Positions 28,315-36,371 of a stretch of 64,000 nucleotides of DNA are shown one piece after another; the stretch's first letter is position 1; every line of letters starts with the position of its first letter. A program made the position numbers and the translations under genes. The notes under the pieces were generated by a model. It ran no database searches. It was not told the origin of the DNA and saw nothing but the letters and a program-made list of their open reading frames with translations. The DNA is from Flagellimonas aurea (GTDB lineage Bacteria > Bacteroidota > Bacteroidia > Flavobacteriales > Flavobacteriaceae), in assembly GCF_017313785.1 (NCBI RefSeq), contig NZ_JAFLNL010000002.1:248001-312000 (forward strand), in the 5' to 3' direction.

Positions 28315-28956
28315 ATGAAAAAAGTAAGAATCTATGGCGCTGGCGGACATTCTCAGGTCATTCGAAAAGTTCTCGAATTAAACGACATCGTAGTTACCGA
28401 CACTTATGATGACAAGCCCTCGGCTGTTCACAGTGCTTATCAAAATACCAATATTGAAAGTGGGGCGAGGGATGGAAAGGATGCATTCCCCCACGAAGGA
28501 GACCCAGTAATCATAGCGGTTGGCAATAACCTACAACGAGCGGAAATTGCCGAATTTTTGAAAAGTACATTTGAGAAAGCCATTCACCCTTCATCAATAA
28601 TCGCTGAAAGCGCAATAGTTGGCGAGGGAACAGTAGTTTTTGCAGGCGCAATCATACAACCGAACACTACGGTCGGCAAACATGTGATTGTAAACACGGC
28701 AGCAAGTATTGATCATGATAATTGTATTGGCGACTATGCCCATATTTCCCCAAAAGCGGCCTTATGCGGACATGTGGAGGTAGGAGAAGGTTCACATGTG
28801 GGAGTTGGAGCAGTTGTGATACCAAAAATAAAGATAGGAAAATGGTGTACCATCGGAGCCGGAACAGTGGTTATTAAAGATGTGCCGGACTACGCAACGG
28901 TAGTGGGCAATCCCGGTAGGGTCATTAAGATCAATAATCCATTTGTATCTCAATAA
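28315..28956 (+). CDS. pglD: PglD-like UDP-amino-sugar N-acetyltransferase, copy 1
   Basis: 213 residues. The N-terminal Rossmann-like domain starts VRIYGAGGHSQVIRKVLEL, the UDP-binding signature of PglD/NeuD. The C-terminal left-handed beta-helix has NTAASIDHDNCIGDYAHI, in which the His is the likely catalytic base, then AVVIPKIKIGKWCTIGAG and VVGNPGRVI. The enzyme should N-acetylate the 4-amino group made by PglE, giving UDP-diNAcBac. It is 37 bp after pglC and immediately before a very similar second copy. The acyl donor is assumed to be acetyl-CoA. Confidence 0.88.
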   Translation: MKKVRIYGAGGHSQVIRKVLELNDIVVTDTYDDKPSAVHSAYQNTNIESGARDGKDAFPHEGDPVIIAVGNNLQRAEIAEFLKSTFEKAIHPSSIIAESAIVGEGTVVFAGAIIQPNTTVGKHVIVNTAASIDHDNCIGDYAHISPKAALCGHVEVGEGSHVGVGAVVIPKIKIGKWCTIGAGTVVIKDVPDYATVVGNPGRVIKINNPFVSQ

Positions 28957-28985
28957 TTTTTAATGGTAGTTCAGATTTAAACGTA

Positions 28986-29639
28986 GTGGAAGGTCAAAAT
29001 AAAAATATAAGATTATATGGTGCTGGGGGACATTCCGGGGTTATTAGGGATGTGGCTGAACTTACCGGTTACAAGATCATTGACATTTTTGATGACCATC
29101 CATCCGATAGTGTGCATTGGGATTCCGATATGGTCAAAATTGGTCTTATATCTTCCAAGGACTTTCCGCATGAGGGACCTCCTTTTGTAATTGCGATTGG
29201 TGACAATAAAACAAGGGCGGAACTGTCCCATAAAATAAAAGCTGCTTTTAAAACATTGGTACATCCCTCTGCGGTCATAAGTAAAGAGAGCAGTATTGGT
29301 GAAGGAACAGTAGTATATGCAGGAGTGGTAATTCAACCTAATACAACCATTGGAAAACATGTAATAGTAAATACTTCGGCAAGTATTGATCACGACAATT
29401 ATATAGCTGACTTTGTACACGTAGCTCCCAAAGTAGCCCTTACAGGTCATGTGGAGGTCGGGGAAGGTTCATTTATAGGGGCTGGAGCTGTTGTAATACC
29501 AAAAATAAAAATCGGTAAGTGGTGCACCATAGGTGCCGGAAGTGTCGTTATAAAGGATGTCCCGGACAATGCGGTCGTGGTTGGAAATCCTGCGAAAATT
29601 ATCAGATATCAAAATTTAAACGAAAGTAATGGAGAATAA
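28986..29639 (+). CDS. PglD-like UDP-amino-sugar N-acyltransferase, copy 2
   Basis: 217 residues with a GTG start at 28986. The domain order is the same as copy 1: IRLYGAGGHSGVIRDVAEL, then VNTSASIDHDNYIADFVHV, AVVIPKIKIGKWCTIGAG and [11 protein letters not shown]. Its helical-repeat half is nearly the same as that of copy 1, while the sugar-binding N-terminal half is more diverged (inserted residues near 45-60). This points to a tandem duplication followed by a change in sugar or acyl specificity. It overlaps the start of the FAD/GNAT fusion gene by 11 bp, which may link it functionally to that protein. Confidence 0.87.
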   Translation: MEGQNKNIRLYGAGGHSGVIRDVAELTGYKIIDIFDDHPSDSVHWDSDMVKIGLISSKDFPHEGPPFVIAIGDNKTRAELSHKIKAAFKTLVHPSAVISKESSIGEGTVVYAGVVIQPNTTIGKHVIVNTSASIDHDNYIADFVHVAPKVALTGHVEVGEGSFIGAGAVVIPKIKIGKWCTIGAGSVVIKDVPDNAVVVGNPAKIIRYQNLNESNGE

Positions 29640-32241
29640 AATTCCTTTCAATCTAGTATTCATTGGTTCGGGAATTTCGTCAACCTTCACCTTGTATCAT
29701 ACCCTCAAAAAACTGGAGAAAAAAGAACATGGTGACACAACTCGAATTGCTGTTGTGGAAAAGTTTGAAACCTTCCATAGTGGAATTCCCTATGGTGAAA
29801 GGTCGGGAAGCACAACCTTGTTGATCACTTCACTCAAAAACTTTTTGCCGGAACCCGAATTGTCCGAGTTTATAGAATGGCTCAACGAAAACAAACAACG
29901 GCTTTTGGATGAGCTTAAAGAACAAGGAGGACCATTATCCTTGGATTGGATACAAAAGCACCATCATGAACTAGAGAACAACCAATGGGAAGACCTCTTT
30001 ATCCCAAGAAGATTCTTTGGTTATTACATGAACGAAAGAATAGGGACAATTGTACAGGCCCTAGAAAGGCAAAAAAGAGTATCGGTTTCATATATCAGAG
30101 GTAAGGTAATCGACTTGACACGAAATGATGTGGCATGGGAAATCCATTTTAAGGAGCAATCTCCCATTTTTGCAGAAAAGGCCATCTTGGCCATTGGGTC
30201 TTTGCCTTCCAATTACATATGGAAAAGAAAAAAAAGATTTCAAAAAGACAACTTTCTCTTGATCAACGACCCTTATAAACCAAGGCTATCAGAAACCATC
30301 GAGAGCATCAGGGAATTTGCATTTCAATCCAAAGAGGCCATAAATGTTTCCATTATCGGAGCCAATGCCAGTGGTCTAGAGATGCTTTACCAACTCAACG
30401 ACCATCCAGACATCAAGGAAAGGATCAATCATTTTTATATGATTTCCACTCAAGGGCTCCTCCCCGATTCAAAAATAGACCATACTAAGCTAAAGCAGTT
30501 CAAAACAGTCCATTTGGATGGTTTAAATAAAAAAGAATCCTTAACAGCATCTGAAATTGCCGAAGCCGTATATCAAGATCTGGATTTAGCGGACAATATA
30601 CAATTGGGTGCTTCCAGTACCGTCGGTATTGTATCCCAAAAATTCGGGGCGCTCCTGGAAAAGCTCGACCGGGATGAGTTGGAAATATTCGCCTGTCATT
30701 ATGGAAACCAGATAGGCAGAAGACAGCGCTGTGCAGGGGAACATTATGCCAACGTGGCAAAGATTCTAAAAAAGAAAAAACAGTTTACCCACATTGCCGG
30801 TAGATTCTCGGATATAATTCCAAACCCTTCAGGATATGAGCTTGCATATACGGACAAGGACAATTTGCATCAAACTGTTGGGGAACCAATACATATTGTT
30901 ATCAATTGTATTAGTGGGATTACGTTTTCGCATCCCAATATTCCAAAATTGATCGCTAGTCTGGTTTCCAAAAATATGATTCGGGCAAATGAATCCGAGA
31001 TAGGCATACGAGTGAACAACGAGTTTGAGGCCGCTGAGGACCTTCATGTCATAGGCCCTTTGTTGGCTGGGAATATCATTGAGGGCAAAGCAGTTTGGCA
31101 CGTGGAGCATTGTGGAAGAATCATTGCTTTTTCGAAAATGCTCTCTGATTTTTTAGTGGATGATTCCCCATATGATTTTAATCTCGACATCATTGAGCTG
31201 GACCAGCAAGAAGGCATAGACTCCTACAAGCATCTGATAAAAACAGAATGGAACAACAATCCATATTATTTATACGAGTACTTGTCCCATCACCAATCGG
31301 ATAATAACAAAATCATAGCGTTCAACTTTAAGGTAAACGGTGCATCAACCATAATAATGCCCATGATACTGCGAGAAATTGAAGCCTCAAAAGAACCATT
31401 TTATGATATTATTTCACCTTATGGCTACAATGGGCCACTCTATGAAGAGGGGGTAAATGAGCAAATAATCAAAACGTTTTGGGAGCTTGTTGATGAGTGG
31501 TACACTAAAAACAATGTGATTTCAGAGTTCGTTCGGTTTCATTTAAATGGGAACCATCAAAATTACACGGGCGAAACCGTGTCAACACTGAACAATGTCT
31601 TCGGACCATTAATGGACACGTTTGGGGAACAATGGGATTCCTTTGTTTCCAAAGTGAGGAACAACTATCGCAAGGCAGAAAAGGAAAACCTAACCATTAA
31701 GTTTTATGAAGGAAAAGCCATTGAACCCCACCACCTAACTTCCTTTTATGACATCTATGTAAGTACCATGAAAAGGAACGGAGCTTCCAAGATGCTGTAC
31801 TTTTCTTTGGAACATTTTGAAAACATGATCCTTAACAATAAGGAAAATTTCACCATAGTACTTGTATATAAGGATGATATTGCCATATCCACGGAACTTA
31901 TTATTCACCTCAACGATTGCCTCTACGCATATTTGGGCGGTACCTTGTCCGACTATTTTGCTTGTAGACCAAATGATTTTCTAAGAGTGGAGGTCATACG
32001 TTGGGGAATTCAAAAAGGAAAGAGCCATTATATTCTTGGTGGGGGCATCACCAATGGCGACGGACTGTACAAATTCAAGAAATCCCTGTTTCCAAATTCC
32101 ACTGACCGTGTTTTTTATACGGGGAGAAAAATCATAAACAAAACTAAATACGATGAACTTTGTGAGTTGGTCTGTGGACCTGTGAACGAAAAAGAGACAG
32201 GGTCCTTTTTTCCACTTTACCGGATGAACCCTTCATCATAG
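29629..32241 (+). CDS. FAD-NAD(P)-binding protein fused to a GNAT/FemAB-like acyltransferase domain
   Basis: 870 residues with two parts. Residues 1 to about 520 resemble the COG4529 FAD-NAD(P)-binding family: a dinucleotide loop LVFIGSGISSTFTLYHTL, FHSGIPYGERSG, NVSIIGANASGLEMLYQL as a second nucleotide loop, and INCISGITFSHPNIPKLI. Residues of about 525-870 are a GNAT/FemAB-like domain with SPYGYNGPLYEEG, a long charged middle and YILGGGITNGDGLYKFKKSLFP. That second half is clearly related to the next gene, which has the same SxYGYAGPL and NLGGGVGS-x-x-DSLYDFKASF blocks. The fusion of a flavoprotein with an acyltransferase suggests coupled modification (for example oxidation then acylation) of one substrate, but this is inference. 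The start overlaps the PglD-like copy 2. Confidence 0.78.
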   Translation: MENKIPFNLVFIGSGISSTFTLYHTLKKLEKKEHGDTTRIAVVEKFETFHSGIPYGERSGSTTLLITSLKNFLPEPELSEFIEWLNENKQRLLDELKEQGGPLSLDWIQKHHHELENNQWEDLFIPRRFFGYYMNERIGTIVQALERQKRVSVSYIRGKVIDLTRNDVAWEIHFKEQSPIFAEKAILAIGSLPSNYIWKRKKRFQKDNFLLINDPYKPRLSETIESIREFAFQSKEAINVSIIGANASGLEMLYQLNDHPDIKERINHFYMISTQGLLPDSKIDHTKLKQFKTVHLDGLNKKESLTASEIAEAVYQDLDLADNIQLGASSTVGIVSQKFGALLEKLDRDELEIFACHYGNQIGRRQRCAGEHYANVAKILKKKKQFTHIAGRFSDIIPNPSGYELAYTDKDNLHQTVGEPIHIVINCISGITFSHPNIPKLIASLVSKNMIRANESEIGIRVNNEFEAAEDLHVIGPLLAGNIIEGKAVWHVEHCGRIIAFSKMLSDFLVDDSPYDFNLDIIELDQQEGIDSYKHLIKTEWNNNPYYLYEYLSHHQSDNNKIIAFNFKVNGASTIIMPMILREIEASKEPFYDIISPYGYNGPLYEEGVNEQIIKTFWELVDEWYTKNNVISEFVRFHLNGNHQNYTGETVSTLNNVFGPLMDTFGEQWDSFVSKVRNNYRKAEKENLTIKFYEGKAIEPHHLTSFYDIYVSTMKRNGASKMLYFSLEHFENMILNNKENFTIVLVYKDDIAISTELIIHLNDCLYAYLGGTLSDYFACRPNDFLRVEVIRWGIQKGKSHYILGGGITNGDGLYKFKKSLFPNSTDRVFYTGRKIINKTKYDELCELVCGPVNEKETGSFFPLYRMNPSS

Positions 32242-32260
32242 AGATGAACCAAACTATTGT

Positions 32261-33313
32261 ATGTTTAGAGTTATTACAGAGGAAAATGAATGGAACAGGG
32301 CAATAAGTTCTTTTGAAAAAAAGGACTTTTACCACTCCTATGATTACCATCAGGTCTGCATAAAGGACAATGAAGTGGCCAAACTTCTTTTGTACAAATC
32401 TGGCAATACTTCCATCGCATTCCCTCTTGTAATAAGACCTATAAATGGTAGCGGTTTTTTTGATGCCACCTCGGTATATGGATATGCTGGACCATTGATT
32501 TCCGGGCTTACCTCCCACTTCGATTTTCAAGATTGGAAAGAACAAATGCTCGGGTATTTCTTGGATGATAAGATCATCAGCATTTTTTCAAGTACAAACC
32601 CTTTTATAGATAACCAAGAACAGCTTCTTTCCCACATGGGCGAAATCGAGTCCCTTGGCGACATTGTTTATTTTGACTTGAAGCAATCCAAAGCACATCT
32701 AAAACAGTATTCAAAGACTACAAAGAGATACATAAAGCGAAACAAAGAGCTTTTTGATATTAGGGAAGGAAATTCTGAAGATGATGCTCGTCAGTTTTTG
32801 GAAATATATTATCAAAGTATGGAACGCGTAGGCGCCAATAGTCAATACTATTTTAAACTTCCATATTTCATCAAACTTTTACGGAACCATAGCTTTTTTG
32901 ATTCAAGCTTTGTATTCGCCACCTCAAAAGAGAACGGAGATGTAGCCTCTGGGGCCTTTATCATCCGTACCAAAGACCACATCGTTCAATATCACTTGTC
33001 CGGGACGGTAGATGCTTACAGGCACCTGTCCCCTATCCGTGGGGTTATTGATTATGTGAGGTGCCAAGGTAAGTTGGACAGTTATAACTTTTTTAACCTT
33101 GGTGGAGGTGTTGGAAGCAAAAACGATTCTTTATATGATTTTAAGGCATCCTTCTCCAAAAAGACAGCTCCTTTCAAGGTCTGGAAATATATTTCCAATA
33201 TCGAAGTTTACGACCAACTGTGCACAATTGCACGAGAGAAGGAAGGGGAAGAAAATTCAAATACCAACTACTTCCCGGCTTACCGAACCAATTCCTATTT
33301 TGGTACTCCATAA
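32261..33313 (+). CDS. GNAT / FemAB-like acyltransferase
   Basis: 350 residues. It has TSVYGYAGPLISG in the N-terminal half, a basic helical stretch (QYSKTTKRYIKRNKELFDIREG) in the middle, SGAFIIRTKDHIVQYHLSG, and a C-terminal FFNLGGGVGSKNDSLYDFKASF. The same order is seen in peptidoglycan-bridge FemAB-type and related GNAT proteins. It is a free-standing relative of the second half of the preceding fusion protein, 19 bp away, so the pair likely arose by duplication. Such enzymes transfer acyl or aminoacyl groups. In this polysaccharide context a sugar amino group is a possible acceptor. It converges with the sugar transferase at 33348. Confidence 0.8.
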   Translation: MFRVITEENEWNRAISSFEKKDFYHSYDYHQVCIKDNEVAKLLLYKSGNTSIAFPLVIRPINGSGFFDATSVYGYAGPLISGLTSHFDFQDWKEQMLGYFLDDKIISIFSSTNPFIDNQEQLLSHMGEIESLGDIVYFDLKQSKAHLKQYSKTTKRYIKRNKELFDIREGNSEDDARQFLEIYYQSMERVGANSQYYFKLPYFIKLLRNHSFFDSSFVFATSKENGDVASGAFIIRTKDHIVQYHLSGTVDAYRHLSPIRGVIDYVRCQGKLDSYNFFNLGGGVGSKNDSLYDFKASFSKKTAPFKVWKYISNIEVYDQLCTIAREKEGEENSNTNYFPAYRTNSYFGTP

Positions 33314-33347
33314 CTTTCAGGTGTGAAGAATAACGGAACAGGGCCTT

Positions 33348-33986
33348 CTAAACAGGAGTCTGGCTGTTTTCAAGCTGCTTCTTGCGATGTACATCAAAAC
33401 CCTCGATAAAAGCATTGGGGTCTTCGGCAACATCTTTGCCAAGTAAGGCCTTTTTAAAAGTCTGAACCAATATTTTAACATCCATGAAAAGTCCAATATT
33501 ATCTACATATTCCACATCTAGAGCAAACCTTTCTTCCCATGTCAAAAAATTTCTTCCGGATATTTGTGCCAGTCCCGTAATACCGGGGCGTACCAAATGT
33601 CTTTTTTTCTCCACCTCGTTATAAAAAGGTAGATAGTATGTTCTCAACGGCCTGGGGCCAACCAAACTCATATCTCCTTTTACTATATTGATAAGTTGTG
33701 GGATCTCGTCCAAGGAGGTCTTTCTTACAAAGGCCCCTACTTTGGTAATCCGTTGATTGTCGGGCAGCAATTTTCCGGAATCATCGGTTTTGTCGTTCAT
33801 AGTCTTAAACTTTAGAATATGAAAGACCTTTTCATTTTTACCTGGCCGTTCTTGCGTAAAAAAAGGAGTTCCCCTAAAATCGATCCAAAGTAAAATGGTG
33901 ACTAAAATAAAGATTGGAGAAAGCAAAATCAATCCAATAAATGATGCCGTAAAGTCAAAACATCTTTTAAAAAAATTACTGTACAC
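33348..33986 (-). CDS. Phosphoglycosyl-1-phosphate transferase, second PglC-like enzyme
   Basis: 212 residues. It contains a hydrophobic N-terminal helix (about 9-32), FFTQERPGKNEKVFHILKF, KTMND, the catalytic Asp-Glu pair in KTSLDEIPQLINIV, KGDMSLVGPRPLR and RPGITGLAQISGRN. It has the same fold as the 27675 enzyme but is clearly diverged (for example GLAQISGRN in place of GWAQVNGRN). Two initiating enzymes in one region suggest either two polysaccharides or one polymer plus a glycan for protein or lipid. It is transcribed leftwards, 39 bp after the formyltransferase gene. Confidence 0.92.
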   Translation of the reverse strand: MYSNFFKRCFDFTASFIGLILLSPIFILVTILLWIDFRGTPFFTQERPGKNEKVFHILKFKTMNDKTDDSGKLLPDNQRITKVGAFVRKTSLDEIPQLINIVKGDMSLVGPRPLRTYYLPFYNEVEKKRHLVRPGITGLAQISGRNFLTWEERFALDVEYVDNIGLFMDVKILVQTFKKALLGKDVAEDPNAFIEGFDVHRKKQLENSQTPV

Positions 33987-34025
33987 CTGAATATAAGTTT
34001 AGTTATTTTTCAATTTGAAAATGTA

Positions 34026-34607
34026 TTAATTCTGATTTTCCATCAGCTTCATACTTTCAATGATCAACGGAAGTCCCTTACTTGAAAACTTCGGATATAA
34101 CGTATCAAAAGTATCTCCCTCATCTATTCTAACAGGTTCTTGGCACAAGATGGTTCCACGATCGAACCTGTCATCGATAATATGTGTCGTAATACCTGTT
34201 ACCTTCACCCCGTAATCAAGGGCATCCTGTATGGCTGTCTTGGTTGCCAAAAAACTAGGAAACAAGGAGGGATGTATATTCGCTATTTTATTTGGGAACG
34301 CATCCAACATTTGCTTTCGGATAAGGTGTTCGAACCCAAGAAGGAAAATGTGCGTTATCCCGTTTTCCAATAAAATATCGACCATTTTAGCTTGATGGTC
34401 CCGCTTATTGTCAAAATCTTTCAAGGGCATACGAACATGCTTTATCCCATTTAGCTTTGCCTCATCGGCCGCGCCACAGTTCTCCTGTTCATAAATGACC
34501 ATCCCTATTCTATCAATTTGACCATTTTCGGCATGCCATGCAATGGCATCTTTGGCATTTTTGCCCCAAAAACTACATAAAAAGGCCCATTTGATGTTTC
34601 TATCCAT
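34026..34607 (-). CDS. PurN-like formyltransferase, probably for an amino sugar
   Basis: 193 residues, about the size of PurN. It has FLLGFEHLI (PurN-like lid region), the catalytic block NIHPSLFPSF with the Asn and His pair, VKVTGITTHIIDDRFDRGTILCQEPV with the catalytic Asp, and GDTFDTLYPK. The fold transfers a formyl group from 10-formyltetrahydrofolate to an amine. Housekeeping PurN is normally with purine genes, whereas this copy is paired with a sugar transferase. N-formylation of a 4-amino sugar, as in VioF/WbtJ-type systems, is a reasonable inference. Those enzymes are usually longer, so the acceptor remains open. Confidence 0.82.
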   Translation of the reverse strand: MDRNIKWAFLCSFWGKNAKDAIAWHAENGQIDRIGMVIYEQENCGAADEAKLNGIKHVRMPLKDFDNKRDHQAKMVDILLENGITHIFLLGFEHLIRKQMLDAFPNKIANIHPSLFPSFLATKTAIQDALDYGVKVTGITTHIIDDRFDRGTILCQEPVRIDEGDTFDTLYPKFSSKGLPLIIESMKLMENQN

Positions 34608-34923
34608 ATAAAGTGTTCGTTAATAACTTCCGCAAATAGGAAAGGTAAAACCATACTGATTGACCACTTCCCGATTCGGTAAAAATAAATGATGCTGTTG
34701 CAATAGCATCTGCTCCAACAATTGCTAAGATAATCCGGGGCATGGCAATACACCAAGAATTTCTGCCGAACGTCTTTATTTTACCCATGACATGGCGAAC
34801 ATCCTTAAATAGTGTGTTCATCGATGAAACTTGTGAGATTAACTCGGTCCTGTGTTGAAATATCCAATTAATCTTACTTTTACAATGAACCGACCAATAG
34901 TTTCCCAAACACAAGGATTATCC
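34608..34923. other. Divergent intergenic region between formyltransferase and MBOAT genes
   Basis: 316 bp between outward-reading genes. It should contain promoters for the leftward formyltransferase/sugar-transferase pair and for the nine-gene rightward acylation operon. A TACTTTTA element near 34870 lies about 17 bp after a GTTG and could be a weak promoter. A 104-codon open frame on the minus strand (34600-34914) spans most of the gap and overlaps the formyltransferase start, but it shows no recognisable domain and probably is chance. Confidence 0.4.
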
Positions 34924-36366
34924 ATGCTTTTTAATTCTTTTGAGTTCCTACTTTTTTTCCCCGTAGTACTTTTTGTGTACTATGTGCTCCCTCATAAACT
35001 GCGGTGGCTGTTCTTATTGGCCTCAAGCTATTATTTCTATGCCGCCTCTGAACCCTACCTGATTATTCTATTGCTCATATCCACTCTGGTGGATTACTAT
35101 TGTGGCCTAAAAATCGGTGACGTAGTTTCCAGAAGGAAAAAATATTACCTATGGCTCAGCATAGTGGTCAACATAGGTATTCTTGTTGCTTTCAAATATT
35201 TGTTTTTCTTCATTGATTCCACAAACAACATCTTGGAATATTTTGGGGTAGAGATCTCCGCTTCCGAACAGATACAGTCGTACAGAATTGATCAAATCTT
35301 GTTACCGGTAGGTATCAGCTTTTATACGTTCCAGACCATGAGCTATACCATAGAGGTTTACCGGGGCAATATGAAGCCCGAGAAACACCTTGGTAGATTC
35401 GCCCTTTTTGTAGCTTTCTTTCCGCAATTGGTTGCTGGTCCTATTGAAAAGGCCACTAGGCTGTTGCCTCAGTTAAAAAAAACGATTTCTCCCGATATAT
35501 CCCAAATCAAAAGAGGAATGATTATCATGGCATGGGGGTTCTTTTTAAAAATTGTCGTGGCCGATCGTTTGGGCATTTACGTGGATGCTGTTTATGCTGA
35601 TCCAGACGGTCATCAGGGACTTCCCTCTTTGTTGGCAGCTTTCTTTTTTGTATTCCAGATATACTTTGATTTTGCTGCCTATACTTATATAGCTATCGGA
35701 GCTGCTAAGACTATGGGGATTTCATTGATCAATAATTTTAACAGACCCTTGTTCTCGATCAGTATTACGCAGTTCTGGCAACGTTGGCATATATCCCTAA
35801 CCCAATGGATAAGGGATTATCTCTATAGTCCCTTGAGAAGAAAAGCCCATTTAAACCGGGTGGTCTCCGTACTATTGGTCTTCTTTATCATGGGCCTTTG
35901 GCACGGGGCAAATTGGACCTTTGTGGTCTGGGGATTGATCAATGCCCTGTTTTTGATAATAGAAGTGGCTACCAACAAATGGCGGAAAAATAGTTTTGAC
36001 CGTTTACATGTCCCTTTAAAACTTAGGGCTCTATTAGGTTGGGCAACCTCTTTTACCTTAATGATGGTATCCCTGATTTTCTTTAGGTCGGCATCAATGC
36101 AAGAAGCTTTCAACTTTATTGGTAATCTCTTTGTTGTACCAAACTTGCACATCAATGTACTCAATAACTATTTGGAGCTCTTTTTGAGCATCCTTTTGAT
36201 TTTTGGTGTACAATGGGTTCACTTTGTTAAGGGGAACAATAAGATATATGAATTGGTGGAAGGGCGACCGGTCTGGGCTCGGTGGTCCATGTACTTGGCA
36301 TATATCGCCATTATTGTGATGCTCGGCATCAACAGGCAAGAGAGTTTTATTTATTTTCAATTCTGA
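34924..36366 (+). CDS. MBOAT-family O-acyltransferase (AlgI-like), copy 1
   Basis: 480 residues from the ATG at 34924. The longer frame starts at 34852, but the homologue at 46085 also begins MLFNS and that start fits the first membrane helix. It has about 11 hydrophobic helices, LLPVGISFYTFQTMSYTIEVY, FFPQLVAGPIEKATRLLPQL, ITQFWQRWHISLTQWIRDYL and MGLWHGANWTFVVWGLINAL with the conserved membrane His. AlgI-type MBOATs move acyl groups across the inner membrane so that a periplasmic partner can place them on a polysaccharide. The partner here is the SGNH-like protein starting 5 bp downstream. This is the first gene of an operon that continues into seven GNAT genes. Confidence 0.92.
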   Translation: MLFNSFEFLLFFPVVLFVYYVLPHKLRWLFLLASSYYFYAASEPYLIILLLISTLVDYYCGLKIGDVVSRRKKYYLWLSIVVNIGILVAFKYLFFFIDSTNNILEYFGVEISASEQIQSYRIDQILLPVGISFYTFQTMSYTIEVYRGNMKPEKHLGRFALFVAFFPQLVAGPIEKATRLLPQLKKTISPDISQIKRGMIIMAWGFFLKIVVADRLGIYVDAVYADPDGHQGLPSLLAAFFFVFQIYFDFAAYTYIAIGAAKTMGISLINNFNRPLFSISITQFWQRWHISLTQWIRDYLYSPLRRKAHLNRVVSVLLVFFIMGLWHGANWTFVVWGLINALFLIIEVATNKWRKNSFDRLHVPLKLRALLGWATSFTLMMVSLIFFRSASMQEAFNFIGNLFVVPNLHINVLNNYLELFLSILLIFGVQWVHFVKGNNKIYELVEGRPVWARWSMYLAYIAIIVMLGINRQESFIYFQF

Positions 36367-36371
36367 TCACA

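Noticed and set aside
34600..34914. 104-codon open frame on the minus strand between the formyltransferase and MBOAT genes
   Set aside because: No recognisable domain or signal, and it would fill the divergent promoter region. Its overlap with the formyltransferase start is suggestive but not enough.
34852..34923. Upstream extension of MBOAT copy 1
   Set aside because: The second MBOAT starts at the equivalent MLFNS, and the extension is a hydrophilic segment without similarity.
36282..36371. Upstream extension of the SGNH-like gene
   Set aside because: It lies within the MBOAT 3' end and precedes the signal anchor; ATG 36372 is the sensible start.
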